NCBI RefSeq assembly: GCF_900113905.1 | Contig: NZ_FORC01000002.1 | Span: 1,164,772-1,228,771 of the forward strand | Direction: 5' to 3' | Source of the DNA: Phytopseudomonas argentinensis | GTDB taxonomy: Bacteria; Pseudomonadota; Gammaproteobacteria; Pseudomonadales; Pseudomonadaceae | DNA length: 64,000 nt | In this document: piece by piece, positions 15,171 to 24,639 of the stretch | Numbering within the stretch: position 1 is the stretch's first letter | Layout of the letters: each line of letters starts with the position of its first letter | The notes under the pieces: generated by a model | The model's database searches: none | What the model saw: only the letters and a program-made list of their open reading frames with translations | What the model was told of the DNA's origin: nothing | Program-made: the position numbers and the translations under genes

Positions 15171-17129
15171 TCAGCCCTTGCGGATCAGCTGGCGCAGCAT
15201 GAAACGATTGGGATGACAGCCTTCGGCGACGTCGCCTGGCACTGGCAGCGGTTCGCCTTCCAGCCAGGCGGCGATGAGTTCACCGGACAGCGGCGCGGTG
15301 ATCAGGCCGCGCGAACCATGCCCGCTGTTGATATACAGGCCCTGCTGCCACGGGCAGGGCACGGGCGGCACCTGGCGTGCGTCCCGGGCCAGCACGGCAT
15401 AGGCCTGCGCGAACTGCTCGGCATCGGCCAGCGGGCCGATGACCGGCAGGTAGTCCGGACTGGTGCAGCGAAAGGCGGCGCGGCCTTGCAGCGTTGCCGG
15501 GTCGAGGTCATCGGCCTGGAGGCGCTCGGCCAGGTCGCTGGATATCTCCCGAAGCAGGTCCAGGTTGCTGGCGTGTTCGGCGCTGCTCGGCGTGAGGTCA
15601 TCACTGTCGAAATTGAAGCTGGCGCCCAGGGTGTGTTCGCCCTGGCGCACGGGGGCGACATAACCTTCGGCGCAGACCACGGTGCTCAACGCGGCGCTTG
15701 ATGACGAGGCCGGCAGCCGGCTGATCTGTCCACGGATACGCTTGAGCGGCAGGTGCGCGCTTTGCTCGAAGCGGGTGATATCGGCCGCGCCGCAAAGCAC
15801 CGTCACTTCGGCTTCGGCCAGCGTCCGTGCGCCGCTTAGTGCCTGCCATTTGCCCTCGACACGTTGCAACGCCAGCGCTTCGCCGTGGTAGTGCAGGGTG
15901 ATGCCCGGATGGTCGAGCAGTTGCGCACAGAGGGCCGGAGGGTGCACCCAGCCGGCATCAGGGTAGAACAGCCCGCCGCTTGCCAGGGCGATGCCGGCCT
16001 GTGCCTCGGCCTGCTGGCGATCCAGCATGGTGAGCAGGCTGGTCGGGAAGGCCGCGGTGAGCTTGGCCTGGCGCTGTGCTTCACGCTCGTCGAAGGCCAG
16101 TTGCAGCACGCCGCAATCATCCCAGTCCTGGCCCTTGTGCAGGCGCTCAAGCAGCCGACGGGTATAGCCGAAACCATCGACGATCAGTCGCGACAACGCC
16201 GTACCGTGGGCCGACAACTTGAGGTAGAGAACGCCCTGGGGGTTGCCCGAGGCTTCCTGGGCCGCGGCGCCATGGCGCTCCAGCACCGTGACCTCCCAGC
16301 CGCGCCTGGCCAGGCTGGCGGCCGTGGCACACCCGGCCAGCCCGGCACCGATCACCAGTGCCCGGCGCCGGTCGGGTAGATAGCCGGGGCGGGCGAACCA
16401 GGGTTTGTGCAAGGTGCTGGCTGCACCGCCAAAGGTGCCGCGCATTACTTCCCATTTCTTGCCGAGCCCCGGTACCCGCTTCATCGCGAAGCCCGCTTCG
16501 ATCAGGGCGCGGCGCACATAGCCGGTGGCGGTAAAGGTGCCCAGGGTGGCACCCGGCGCGCTTAATCGTGCCAGTTGCGCGAACAGCTCGGGCGTCCACA
16601 TCTCGGGGTTCTTCGAGGGAGCGAAGCCGTCGAGGAACCAGGCGTCGATACGCGCATCGAGCTGCGGCAGCATGGCCAGCGCATCGCCGATCAGCAGGGT
16701 CAGCACCACCCGGCCGTCGCCGAACACCAGGCGCTGGAAGCCCGGATTCAGGCAGCGGTAGGCATCGAGCAGTTGCTCGCTGTAAGGCTGCAGCGACGGC
16801 CACAACGCCAGGGCGCGCCGCAGGTCGGGCTCAGTGAGCGGGTGCTTCTCCACGCTGACGAAATGCAGCCGTGCGCCAGCGCTCGCCCGCTGGTCGAACA
16901 GCTCCCAGGCGCAGAGGAAGTTCATGCCGGTGCCGAACCCGGTTTCGCCGATCACCAACTGCTCGCCAGCTTGCAGCGCCGCGAAGCGTTGCGGCAGGTC
17001 GTTGTTGCTCAGGAACACATAGCGCGTTTCTTCCAGGCCGTTTTCCCGGGAAAAGTAGACATCGTCATAGAGGCGCGAAGAGGGTTGGCCCTGTTCGTTC
17101 CAGTCCAGTTGTGCGTGTTGATCGGCCAT
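15171..17129 (-). CDS. mnmC: Bifunctional tRNA mnm5s2U34 biosynthesis protein MnmC
   Basis: Two-domain enzyme completing the wobble modification 5-methylaminomethyl-2-thiouridine. The C-terminal FAD domain removes the carboxymethyl group and the N-terminal domain methylates with SAM. The N-terminal half (residues ~1-235) shows the DUF752/MnmD features VIGETGFGTGMNFL and DAWFLDGFAPSKNPEMW. The C-terminal half starts with the dinucleotide-binding ALVIGAGLAGCATAASLARRGW and continues to GHGSRGLITAPLSGEL. Length of 652 aa is normal. It is alone on this strand, upstream of the NAGGN operon, and divergent from the polyphosphate kinase gene. Confidence 0.95.
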   Translation of the reverse strand: MADQHAQLDWNEQGQPSSRLYDDVYFSRENGLEETRYVFLSNNDLPQRFAALQAGEQLVIGETGFGTGMNFLCAWELFDQRASAGARLHFVSVEKHPLTEPDLRRALALWPSLQPYSEQLLDAYRCLNPGFQRLVFGDGRVVLTLLIGDALAMLPQLDARIDAWFLDGFAPSKNPEMWTPELFAQLARLSAPGATLGTFTATGYVRRALIEAGFAMKRVPGLGKKWEVMRGTFGGAASTLHKPWFARPGYLPDRRRALVIGAGLAGCATAASLARRGWEVTVLERHGAAAQEASGNPQGVLYLKLSAHGTALSRLIVDGFGYTRRLLERLHKGQDWDDCGVLQLAFDEREAQRQAKLTAAFPTSLLTMLDRQQAEAQAGIALASGGLFYPDAGWVHPPALCAQLLDHPGITLHYHGEALALQRVEGKWQALSGARTLAEAEVTVLCGAADITRFEQSAHLPLKRIRGQISRLPASSSSAALSTVVCAEGYVAPVRQGEHTLGASFNFDSDDLTPSSAEHASNLDLLREISSDLAERLQADDLDPATLQGRAAFRCTSPDYLPVIGPLADAEQFAQAYAVLARDARQVPPVPCPWQQGLYINSGHGSRGLITAPLSGELIAAWLEGEPLPVPGDVAEGCHPNRFMLRQLIRKG

Positions 17130-17298
17130 GGTCGCGTGTTCGTGGCGGGCAGGGCGGCGATTCTAGCAGGGCGCCATGGGCCTGTGATGTGGCCAACGCC
17201 TGCTGCCCCATGGTTCCAATCGCCGTGCTGGGGCTGGCGACTTGCGCTAGGCGGTAATCGACCCCTAGGCTGCTTACACCGTTCATGGAGAGCTGCTT

Positions 17299-18792
17299 AT
17301 GTTCGAATCCGCCGAGATCGACCACGTTATCGACAAGGCCACCTTTGCCGCCGAAGAGCAGGTGCTGCGCGAGGCGCTGCTCGATGTGCAGTACGCGTTG
17401 CGTGAGCAGGGCCGCCATGCGGTGATCATCCTCATCAATGGCATCGAGGGGGCGGGCAAGGGCGAGACGGTGAAGCTGCTCAACGAGTGGATGGATCCGC
17501 GGCTCATCCAGGTCAGCACCTTCGATCAGCAGACCGACGAGGAACTGGCGCGGCCGGCGGCCTGGCGCTATTGGCGGCAATTGCCGCCGAAGGGGCGCAT
17601 CGGCATCTTTTTCGGCAACTGGTATAGCCAGATGCTGCAGGGCCGAGTGCACGGCGACCTGAAGAAGGATCAGCTCAATGGTGCCATCGAAGGTGCGCTA
17701 GGCCTGGAGCAGATGCTCTGCAACGAGGGCACGTTGATCTTCAAGTTCTGGTTTCACCTGTCCAAGAAGCAGATGCTCACGCGCCTCAAGACTCTGCAGG
17801 ACGACCCGCTGCACAGCTGGCGTCTGAGCCCGCTGGACTGGCAACAATCGAGAACCTACGACAAGTTCGTGCGCGCTGGCGAAGACGTGCTGCGCCGCAC
17901 CAGCCGCGATTACTCGCCCTGGTACATCGTCGCCGGCGCCGATGCCAATTACCGCAGCCTGACTGTCGGGCGGATTCTTCTCGAGGGCCTGCAGGCTGCG
18001 TTGCGTGGTAGCGGCGAGCGAGTACCGCTTCCGCACACCACGCCCCTGATGACCCGCACCGATCAACGTAGCCTGCTCGACAGCCTGGACATGGGCCTGA
18101 GCCTCGCCAAGGCCGATTACCGCGAGCAGCTGACCCGTGAACAGGCACGCCTGGCGCAGCTGATGCGTGACAAGCGCATGCGTCGCCATGCGCTGGTGGC
18201 GGTGTTCGAGGGTAACGACGCTGCCGGCAAGGGCGGCGCGATTCGCCGTGTGGCGGCGGCGCTGGACCCGCGTCAGTACCGCATCGTGCCAGTGGCGGCG
18301 CCGACCGAGGAGGAGCGTGCGCAGCCCTACCTGTGGCGTTTCTGGCGGCATATTCCGGCACGTGGCAAGTTCACCGTGTTCGATCGCTCCTGGTACGGCC
18401 GGGTGCTGGTCGAGCGGGTCGAGGGCTTTTGCGAGGCCGAGGATTGGCTACGGGCCTACGGAGAAATCAATGATTTCGAGGAGCAGCTCAGCAATGCCGG
18501 CGTGGTGCTGGTGAAGTTCTGGCTGGCCATCGATGAAGACACTCAGCTGCAGCGTTTCCGCGAGCGCGAGGGCAACCCGGTCAAACGCTTCAAGATCACC
18601 GAGGAGGACTGGCGCAATCGCGAGAAATGGCCGCTGTACCGCGAGGCGGTGGGCGACATGGTCGACCGCACCAGCACCCGCCTTGCGCCCTGGACGCTGG
18701 TCGAGGCCAATGACAAGCAGTACGCCCGGGTCAAGGTACTGCGCACCCTCAACGACGCGCTGGAGGCCGCCTTCGAAAAGGCCAAACACTGA
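17299..18792 (+). CDS. pap: Polyphosphate:AMP phosphotransferase (two-domain PPK2)
   Basis: Cytoplasmic enzyme using polyphosphate to phosphorylate AMP to ADP. It has two tandem PPK2 domains: the first with Walker A GIEGAGKGETVKLL (about residue 50), the second with EGNDAAGKGGAIRRV (about residue 310) and the lid-type FDRSWYGRVLVERVEGF. The 497-residue length is that of the class II two-domain PAP enzymes such as the P. aeruginosa one. Start ATG 17299 has GGAG eight bases upstream. It stands alone; no Pho box was noticed in the 169-base upstream region. Confidence 0.94.
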   Translation: MFESAEIDHVIDKATFAAEEQVLREALLDVQYALREQGRHAVIILINGIEGAGKGETVKLLNEWMDPRLIQVSTFDQQTDEELARPAAWRYWRQLPPKGRIGIFFGNWYSQMLQGRVHGDLKKDQLNGAIEGALGLEQMLCNEGTLIFKFWFHLSKKQMLTRLKTLQDDPLHSWRLSPLDWQQSRTYDKFVRAGEDVLRRTSRDYSPWYIVAGADANYRSLTVGRILLEGLQAALRGSGERVPLPHTTPLMTRTDQRSLLDSLDMGLSLAKADYREQLTREQARLAQLMRDKRMRRHALVAVFEGNDAAGKGGAIRRVAAALDPRQYRIVPVAAPTEEERAQPYLWRFWRHIPARGKFTVFDRSWYGRVLVERVEGFCEAEDWLRAYGEINDFEEQLSNAGVVLVKFWLAIDEDTQLQRFREREGNPVKRFKITEEDWRNREKWPLYREAVGDMVDRTSTRLAPWTLVEANDKQYARVKVLRTLNDALEAAFEKAKH

Positions 18793-18840
18793 TCGTGCAG
18801 GTTGCCGCTCGCGCCCGGGGAGGCAAGGGCGGCAGTGCGA

Positions 18841-19068
18841 TCAGCTCAAGGCGCTGTCGCGGTCGCGGCTGTCGAGGATGGCCTGGGACTGCAGCATGCG
18901 CGCGATATAGCGTGGCACCTGGCGCTCGGCCTCGTCGCGCGAAAAGTACGGGCCTTCCAGCGTGCCCTCGCGGGTGCTGAAAAAGAACTGGCCATTGATG
19001 GTGCTGACCCGTTCGCTGCGGAAATAGGTGCTCTGGCGGGTGTCTTGCGCGCGCTGAATGGTTGCCAT
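18841..19068 (-). CDS. Small conserved protein, DUF6316-like
   Basis: A 75-residue soluble protein. The centre, with VSTINGQFFFSTREGTLEGP followed by FSRDEAER, resembles a small pseudomonad family I know as DUF6316; its function is unknown. The start has a GAGGCG site. It faces the end of the phosphotransferase gene and lies 78 bases after the YbaN-like gene on the same strand, so it may be co-transcribed with it. Assignment is by memory of the family pattern. Confidence 0.65.
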   Translation of the reverse strand: MATIQRAQDTRQSTYFRSERVSTINGQFFFSTREGTLEGPYFSRDEAERQVPRYIARMLQSQAILDSRDRDSALS

Positions 19069-19146
19069 GAAGGCGCCTCGGGTGGGCTGGATTCATGCAG
19101 TGTAGCTGCGCGTTGCAAGGTTGCTGGCTGATCCGTAGCCCGAGGC

Positions 19147-19548
19147 TCAGCGGCGGTCCGGCAGGGTCTTTTGCTTGAGGATGTACAGGCTCACCAGCAC
19201 CGCACTGGTGAGCATGAACAGCCGCGCCCAGAACAGGGGCACCAGAGCGCAGGAAATGCCGATGCTCAGCCACATCAGGCCGATGGCGTAGATCTTGGCC
19301 CGGCGCGGGATGCCTTCACCGGCCAGGTAGTCGCGGATCCACGGTCCCAGCTGCGGATGCTCGACCAGCCACAGATAGAAGCGCTTCGAGCTGCGCATGA
19401 AGCACGCCGCGGCCAGCAGCAGGAAAGGAGTGGTGGGAAGCAGCGGCAGGAAGATGCCAACCACGCCCAGCGCCACGCTCAGCCAGCCGAAGAACAGCAG
19501 GCTGTAGCGCAGCAGCGGGTTGCGGGTTTCGAAGGGTTCGCGCGCCAT
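19147..19548 (-). CDS. YbaN family (DUF454) inner-membrane protein
   Basis: 133 residues with two N-terminal helices, the family phrase GIFLPLLPTTPFLLLAAACF, the conserved FMRSSKRFYLWLVEHPQLG, and two further helices near the C-terminus. This is the DUF454/YbaN family of small inner-membrane proteins of unknown function. It starts 16 bases past the stop of the upstream YecA-like gene on the same strand, suggesting one transcript. Confidence 0.85.
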   Translation of the reverse strand: MAREPFETRNPLLRYSLLFFGWLSVALGVVGIFLPLLPTTPFLLLAAACFMRSSKRFYLWLVEHPQLGPWIRDYLAGEGIPRRAKIYAIGLMWLSIGISCALVPLFWARLFMLTSAVLVSLYILKQKTLPDRR

Positions 19549-19564
19549 ATCGATGGCGTCGCCA

Positions 19565-20152
19565 TCAATGTGGGCGAGGCTTGAGCAGCGCCGGTTTTTC
19601 GTCCGGAGCGTTGCAGAGCAGGAACAGGGCGGTCAGCAACTCCGGGATCTGCTCGACCATGCTGTCGACCAGGTCGCGGTCACGGGCGATTTCCGCGAAC
19701 TCCGGCTGCTCGTCGAACAGGCCTGAGCCAACCATGATCGGCAGCAGCAATTCGCTGACTTCATCCTCGGCATCGTCGAACCACACGCTTTCACGCAGGA
19801 ACACGCCCTCCATGAAGCCGATGCACCAGCCGCGCAGGTCGGAGTCGTCCGGCTCGTCACCGAGGTCCAGCTCGCACGGTACTTCCGGCTCGTCATCACT
19901 GGCCAGTTGACGGGCGATATGGGCCTGCAGCTGGATCAGCGTGGCTTCGATGTCGTCGCGCTCCTCGTCGCTGCGGTAGTGCGGCGGCTCGGAGAACAGG
20001 GCATCGATCCACTCGCGCGGCTCGACCTTTTCCGGGCAGATGGACAGGGCGGTCAGATAGCCATGGGCGGCGACATAGTCCAGGGCCTCTTCGTGCAGAT
20101 CATCGGCATCGAGGAAGGCTTGCAGGCGGGACAGTTGCTCGGCGAAGGACAT
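19565..20152 (-). CDS. YecA/UPF0149 family protein
   Basis: 195-residue acidic, soluble protein of the YgfB/YecA (UPF0149) type: N-terminal helical repeats (LQAFLDADDLHEEALDYVAAHGYLTA), then DLRGWCIGFMEGVFLRE, the signature of the family, and PIMVGSGLFDE. No C-terminal SEC-C zinc motif is present, so it is the short form. Function is unknown. First gene of a probable three-gene minus-strand unit with the YbaN-like and DUF6316-like genes. Confidence 0.8.
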   Translation of the reverse strand: MSFAEQLSRLQAFLDADDLHEEALDYVAAHGYLTALSICPEKVEPREWIDALFSEPPHYRSDEERDDIEATLIQLQAHIARQLASDDEPEVPCELDLGDEPDDSDLRGWCIGFMEGVFLRESVWFDDAEDEVSELLLPIMVGSGLFDEQPEFAEIARDRDLVDSMVEQIPELLTALFLLCNAPDEKPALLKPRPH

Positions 20153-20189
20153 CGGTGGCTACCTTGGAGAAGTAAACGAGGCTGGATTC

Positions 20190-20262
20190 TAGCAGGCTGT
20201 TGAAAAACTATCTGCGTTGCCGTGCTAGTGCAGACCGGCTTCGCCGGCCAGAGTTGCAGGTA
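20190..20262. repeat. Possible insertion-sequence end or MITE remnant upstream of recQ
   Basis: Contains the phrase AGGCTGTTGAAAAAC, which resembles termini of some insertion sequences in Pseudomonas, and a small hairpin CCGGC-TTC-GCCGG. There is no transposase or matching partner end in the window, so this is at most a remnant. It lies between the divergent yecA-like and recQ genes. Confidence 0.25.
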
Positions 20263-20301
20263 AAGAGCGGTGTCAAGGCCGCACCTCGCCGCGCAGGTGC
20301 G

Positions 20302-20307
20302 TATAAT
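20302..20307 (+). promoter_or_regulatory. Possible recQ -10 element
   Basis: A perfect TATAAT lies 26 bases before the chosen recQ start. No good -35 was found at 16-18 bases upstream, so the assignment is tentative. Confidence 0.4.
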
Positions 20308-20332
20308 GCTGCGCTTGATTCGGAGACCCTAC

Positions 20333-22456
20333 ATGCTCGAACAGGCGCAACGCATCCTCAAAGACGTATTCGGCTATGACAGCTTCCGGGGTCGCCAAGG
20401 CGCGATCATCGAGCGCGTGGCCAGCGGCGGCGATGCGCTGGTGCTGATGCCCACCGGCGGCGGCAAGTCGCTGTGCTTCCAGGTGCCGGCGCTGCTGCGC
20501 GACGGGCTGGCCGTGGTGGTGTCGCCACTGATCGCGCTGATGGACGATCAGGTGGCGACCCTGGAAGAGCTGGGCGTGGCGGCGGTAGCCCTGAACTCCA
20601 CCCTGGAAGCTGACCAGCAACGTGACATCGCCGAGCGTATTCGTCGTGGTGAGATCAAGATGCTCTACCTGGCGCCGGAGCGCCTGGTGCAGCCGCGGAT
20701 GCTGGCGTTTCTGCAGCAGTTGCAGATTGCCTTGTTCGCCATCGACGAAGCTCACTGCGTGTCGCAGTGGGGCCATGACTTCCGCCCCGAGTACCTGCAG
20801 CTGGGGCAACTGGCCGAGCTGTTCCCCGAGGTGCCGCGCATCGCCCTGACCGCGACCGCCGACATGCGCACCCGCGAGGAAATCGTCAACCGCCTGCACC
20901 TGCAGAATGCCGAGCGCTTTCTGTCGAGCTTCGACCGGCCCAATATCTTCTATCGCATCGTGCCCAAGGAACAGCCGCGCAAGCAGCTGCTGGCGTTCCT
21001 GGCGGCGCGCAAGGGTGATGCCGGTATCGTCTATTGCCTGTCGCGCAAGAAGGTCGAGGAAGTGGCGGGTTTCCTGACCGAGCAGGGCTTCCCGGCGTTG
21101 CCCTATCACGCAGGTCTGCCGGCGGAGTTGCGCGCCTTCAACCAGAAGCGCTTTCTCAATGAGGAAGGCTTGATCATGGTGGCCACCATCGCCTTTGGCA
21201 TGGGCATCGACAAACCCAACGTGCGTTTCGTCGCGCACCTGGATCTGCCCAAGTCGCTGGAGGCCTATTACCAGGAAACCGGTCGGGCAGGGCGCGATGG
21301 GCTGCCGGCGGACGCCTGGATGGCCTACGGCCTGCAGGACATGATCTTCCTCAAGCAGATGCTCGCCAATTCTGAAGGCGACGAGCGCCACAAGCGCGTG
21401 GAGCAGCACAAGCTCGATGCCATGCTGGCGCTGTGCGAGGAAACCCGTTGCCGTCGCCAGGTGCTGCTGGCCTATTTCGACGAAGAGCTGCCGCAGCCGT
21501 GCGGCCACTGTGACAACTGTACCGACGGTGTACAGACCTGGGATGCCACCGAGCCTGCCCGCCAGGCGCTGTCGGCCATCTACCGTAGTGGCCAGCGCTA
21601 TGGCGTCGGCCACCTGGTGGACATTCTGCTGGGACGTGACAACGAGAAGATGCGCGGGCTCGGTCATCAGCACCTGTCGGTATTCGGGGTAGGTAGCGCG
21701 CTCAGCGAGGGTGAATGGCGTTCACTGTTTCGCCAACTGGTCGCCCGCGGTCTGGCGGATGTCGACCTGGAAGGCTTTGGCGGCCTGCGGCTGTCCGACA
21801 GCTGCAGGCCGCTGCTGCGCGGTGAGGTGAGCCTGCAACTGCGCCGCGACCTCAAGCCGCAACAGAGCGCCAAGGCCTCCGGCAGCGCCGCGCGTCAACT
21901 GGTGCGTGGCGACGAGCGCGAGCAGTGGGAAGCCCTGCGCGCCTTGCGCAAGCGCCTGGCCGAGGAGCATGCGGTGCCGCCTTATGTGATCTTCCCCGAC
22001 GCCACATTGCTGGAAATGCTGCGCAGCAAGCCGACCACCCTGGCCGAGATGGCCCGGGTCAGTGGCGTCGGCGCACGCAAGCTGGAGCGCTATGGCGAAG
22101 CCTTCCTGGAAGTACTGGGCGGCGGCGATGCCCCGGCGCCAGTGGTCGACCTGCGCCATGAACTGGTCAGCCTGGCCCGCGCCGGCATGACGCCGAGCCA
22201 GATTGCCGGCCAACTGGGCTGTAGCCAGAAGAGCGCCTACGCCATGTTGGCCGAAGCGATTGCCGAGCAGCAGCTTTCCCTGCAGCAGGCTCTCGACCTG
22301 CCCGAAGAACTGCTGGGTGAAATCCATGATGCCTTTCTCGACGGCGAAGGCGAGTTGCCGCCCGTGGCTGAAGTCAGCCCGCTGTTCGCCGGCCGTATAG
22401 AGGAGGGCGTGCTGCACTGCGTACGCGCGGCGCTACAGGCCGAGTTCGAGGCCTGA
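20333..22456 (+). CDS. recQ: ATP-dependent DNA helicase RecQ
   Basis: 3'-5' DNA helicase for recombination and fork repair. Motifs in order: Walker [13 protein letters not shown] box [19 protein letters not shown], motif [12 protein letters not shown], zinc-binding Cys cluster ending CGHCDNC, RQC winged helix, HRDC domain (about residues 530-610), and an extra ~100-residue tail with a helix-turn-helix-like [20 protein letters not shown], as seen in Pseudomonas RecQ. The frame extends upstream to 20270, but ATG 20333 with GGAGA and an N-terminus [14 protein letters not shown] matches the family, giving 707 residues. Confidence 0.95.
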   Translation: MLEQAQRILKDVFGYDSFRGRQGAIIERVASGGDALVLMPTGGGKSLCFQVPALLRDGLAVVVSPLIALMDDQVATLEELGVAAVALNSTLEADQQRDIAERIRRGEIKMLYLAPERLVQPRMLAFLQQLQIALFAIDEAHCVSQWGHDFRPEYLQLGQLAELFPEVPRIALTATADMRTREEIVNRLHLQNAERFLSSFDRPNIFYRIVPKEQPRKQLLAFLAARKGDAGIVYCLSRKKVEEVAGFLTEQGFPALPYHAGLPAELRAFNQKRFLNEEGLIMVATIAFGMGIDKPNVRFVAHLDLPKSLEAYYQETGRAGRDGLPADAWMAYGLQDMIFLKQMLANSEGDERHKRVEQHKLDAMLALCEETRCRRQVLLAYFDEELPQPCGHCDNCTDGVQTWDATEPARQALSAIYRSGQRYGVGHLVDILLGRDNEKMRGLGHQHLSVFGVGSALSEGEWRSLFRQLVARGLADVDLEGFGGLRLSDSCRPLLRGEVSLQLRRDLKPQQSAKASGSAARQLVRGDEREQWEALRALRKRLAEEHAVPPYVIFPDATLLEMLRSKPTTLAEMARVSGVGARKLERYGEAFLEVLGGGDAPAPVVDLRHELVSLARAGMTPSQIAGQLGCSQKSAYAMLAEAIAEQQLSLQQALDLPEELLGEIHDAFLDGEGELPPVAEVSPLFAGRIEEGVLHCVRAALQAEFEA

Positions 22457-22519
22457 TCGACTGGGCGACGAGGGTGTATCTGGTTGCGACGACAATCTTG
22501 CTCTCTGCCAAAAGCTATG

Positions 22520-22552
22520 GTTAGCTCGCTAATAATTAGTTTTTGATAATTT
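22520..22552. promoter_or_regulatory. AT-rich palindromic region, candidate MarR operator
   Basis: Within otherwise GC-rich DNA, TTAGCTCGCTAA and CTAATAATTAG are two overlapping palindromes just upstream of the MarR gene start at 22567. MarR proteins bind such dyads and usually repress their own operon, so autoregulation is plausible. No experimental support. Confidence 0.45.
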
Positions 22553-22566
22553 TAAGAGCGACCCTC

Positions 22567-23001
22567 ATGTCCCCATCCGAACCCCATCGTTTCGCTATGC
22601 AGGTGGCGCAATTGTCCCGCGCCTGGCGCGCAGAACTGGATCGACGACTTGCCGGGCTGGGGCTTTCCCAGGCCCGCTGGCTGGTGCTGCTGCATATCGG
22701 TCGTTTCGCCGAGCTGCCTACCCAGCGCGAGCTGGCGCAGAGCGTCGGGGTGGAGGGGCCGACCCTGGCCCGCCTGCTCGACAGCCTGGAGGCCCAGGGC
22801 CTGGTGGTGCGCCATGCCGTGCCGGAAGACCGTCGCGCCAAGAAGATCGCCCTGTGCCCGCCGGCCAAGCCGCTGATCGAGAAGATCGAGGCGATTTCCA
22901 CGCAGCTGCGCGAAGAGCTGTTCGCCGGTATCGATCAGGAAGACCTGCGCCGCTGCCAGCAGGTGCATGCACGTATCCTGGGCAACCTGGAGCGGCGCTG
23001 A
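22567..23001 (+). CDS. MarR family transcriptional regulator
   Basis: 144-residue winged-helix regulator: helices, QARWLVLLHIGRFAELPTQRELAQSVGVEGPTLARLLDSLE, and the DRR wing (PEDRRAKK). It is similar to MarR/SlyA-type regulators that control drug exporters. A TTG at 22543 is in frame, but ATG 22567 with AAGAG upstream fits better. The stop overlaps the start of the MFS gene (TGATG), so both are one operon, which suggests that it represses the exporter and itself until a ligand binds. Confidence 0.9.
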   Translation: MSPSEPHRFAMQVAQLSRAWRAELDRRLAGLGLSQARWLVLLHIGRFAELPTQRELAQSVGVEGPTLARLLDSLEAQGLVVRHAVPEDRRAKKIALCPPAKPLIEKIEAISTQLREELFAGIDQEDLRRCQQVHARILGNLERR

Positions 23002-24401
23002 TGCAGGACCTGTCTCTATTGCAGAGACGTTACGGACCGCGTTATCCGCATTACCTGCTGGTCGTTCTGATGCTCGGCAGCATGGCGATGATCCTGGCCT
23101 CGACCAGCATCAACGTCGCGTTGCCGGCGATCATGGCCGACTTCGGCATCGGCCGCCCGCTGGCCCAGTGGTTGTCCACGGGCTTCCTGGCGGCCATGAC
23201 TTCGGGGCTGCTGCTCTCGGCCTGGGCCCAGGCGCGCTTTGGCGCCAGGGCCACCGCCCAGGCTGGCCTGGCCATCTTTATCGTCACCTCATTGCTGGCC
23301 CTGGTTACCAGCGCGGCCTGGGAACTGATCACCCTGCGCATCATCCAGGGCCTGTGCGCCGGGATCGTCCAGCCGCTGGCCATGGTGCTGATCTTCCAGG
23401 TCTTCGCCGGTGGCGGCCGTGGTGCCGCGTTGGGTGCCTATGGCCTCGGGGTGATGATCGCGCCCACCCTCGGGCCGACCATCGGCGGCTACCTGGTCGA
23501 CGTGTTCAGTTGGTACGCGGTGTTCTGGTTGCCACTGCCCATGTGCCTTCTCGCCATGCTGGCCGGGCTGTTCCTGATGCCCAGCGCGCGCCAGCGCGAT
23601 ACGCCGTTTCTTGACCTCTGGGCGTTCGTGCTGCTCAACGTCGGTCTGTTCGCCACTCTCGGCGCTCTGGCCGAAGCCCAGCGTTTTGCCTGGGCCGAAC
23701 CGCGGGTATGGGCGCCAGGGCTGATCGGGGTGCTGGCCATCGTGGCCTTCCTGTGGCGCAGCCGTTTCAGCAGCAAGCCGTTGTTGCCACTGGCGCTGTG
23801 GCGGCATGTCGGCTTTCGCAAGGCCAGTTGGGTGGCACTCGCTCTCGGCATGGGGCTGTATGGCACCACCTATATCATTCCGCTGCATGTGCAGACCATC
23901 GAGGGGTACAGCGCTGGCTGGGCCGGCCTGTTGCTGTTGCCGACCGGTATCGTGATGGGCATGGCGTCGTTCATGGGCGGGCGGCTCAGTGACCAGTTGC
24001 CGTCAGCCGTGCTGCTGGTCGGTGGCTTGCTGGCCTTGGCGGTATCCTCCTTCGGCCTTGGTTGGCTGGGGCCGGGCACCTCCTTTCTGGTTCTGTGTTT
24101 CTGGGCCTGTGTCGGCCGGATCGGTCTGGGCATCCTGTTGCCGGCGCTGACCACTGGCGCCCTGGATGCCCTGGACCGCGAACAGGTGGCCCATGGCGCA
24201 GGTGCCATCACCTTCGTGCGTCAGCTGGGCGGGGCGTTCGGGGTCAACCTGCTGACTTTCTTTCTGGAGTGGCGACATCGCCAGGAGGGCGGCGATTTTG
24301 CCGGCGAAGTGACTGCCTTTCAGCAAAGCTTCTGGCTGATGGGGGCGTTATTCGCGCTGACCATCGTGGCGGCATACAACTTGCGGCCGTCACAACGTTG
24401 A
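23001..24401 (+). CDS. DHA2-family MFS drug exporter
   Basis: 466-residue membrane protein with about 14 helices, of the EmrB/QacA (DHA2) drug:H+ antiporter type. Seen: TSINVALPAIMADFG in helix 1, QWLSTGFL, the motif-C-like GVMIAPTLGPTIGGYLVD in helix 5, and a C-terminal FVRQLGGAFGVNLLTF. Its start overlaps the MarR stop by one base. No outer-membrane or fusion-protein partner is next to it, so it would act alone or with a distant EmrA. The substrate is unknown. Confidence 0.88.
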   Translation: MQDLSLLQRRYGPRYPHYLLVVLMLGSMAMILASTSINVALPAIMADFGIGRPLAQWLSTGFLAAMTSGLLLSAWAQARFGARATAQAGLAIFIVTSLLALVTSAAWELITLRIIQGLCAGIVQPLAMVLIFQVFAGGGRGAALGAYGLGVMIAPTLGPTIGGYLVDVFSWYAVFWLPLPMCLLAMLAGLFLMPSARQRDTPFLDLWAFVLLNVGLFATLGALAEAQRFAWAEPRVWAPGLIGVLAIVAFLWRSRFSSKPLLPLALWRHVGFRKASWVALALGMGLYGTTYIIPLHVQTIEGYSAGWAGLLLLPTGIVMGMASFMGGRLSDQLPSAVLLVGGLLALAVSSFGLGWLGPGTSFLVLCFWACVGRIGLGILLPALTTGALDALDREQVAHGAGAITFVRQLGGAFGVNLLTFFLEWRHRQEGGDFAGEVTAFQQSFWLMGALFALTIVAAYNLRPSQR

Positions 24402-24639
24402 CGTCGTTCACATAACTAGCCGTATTTCTGGCTTTTTGCGTATGATGGCCAGATGCTCGAACCATTTGGGCTGAACGGGTTGGGAAACTCGCAACTCTTT
24501 GAATTATGACCATACTCACTACTCGGTGGGACAGGGAGCGTTTGCCGATGCCGCGCCACGCTATGCCGCACCTTGCAGGACCCTCGGCCCGACTGGAGCC
24601 GCTGCAAACGTTTTTCGAGCGGAGTTATCCGGAGCTTTT

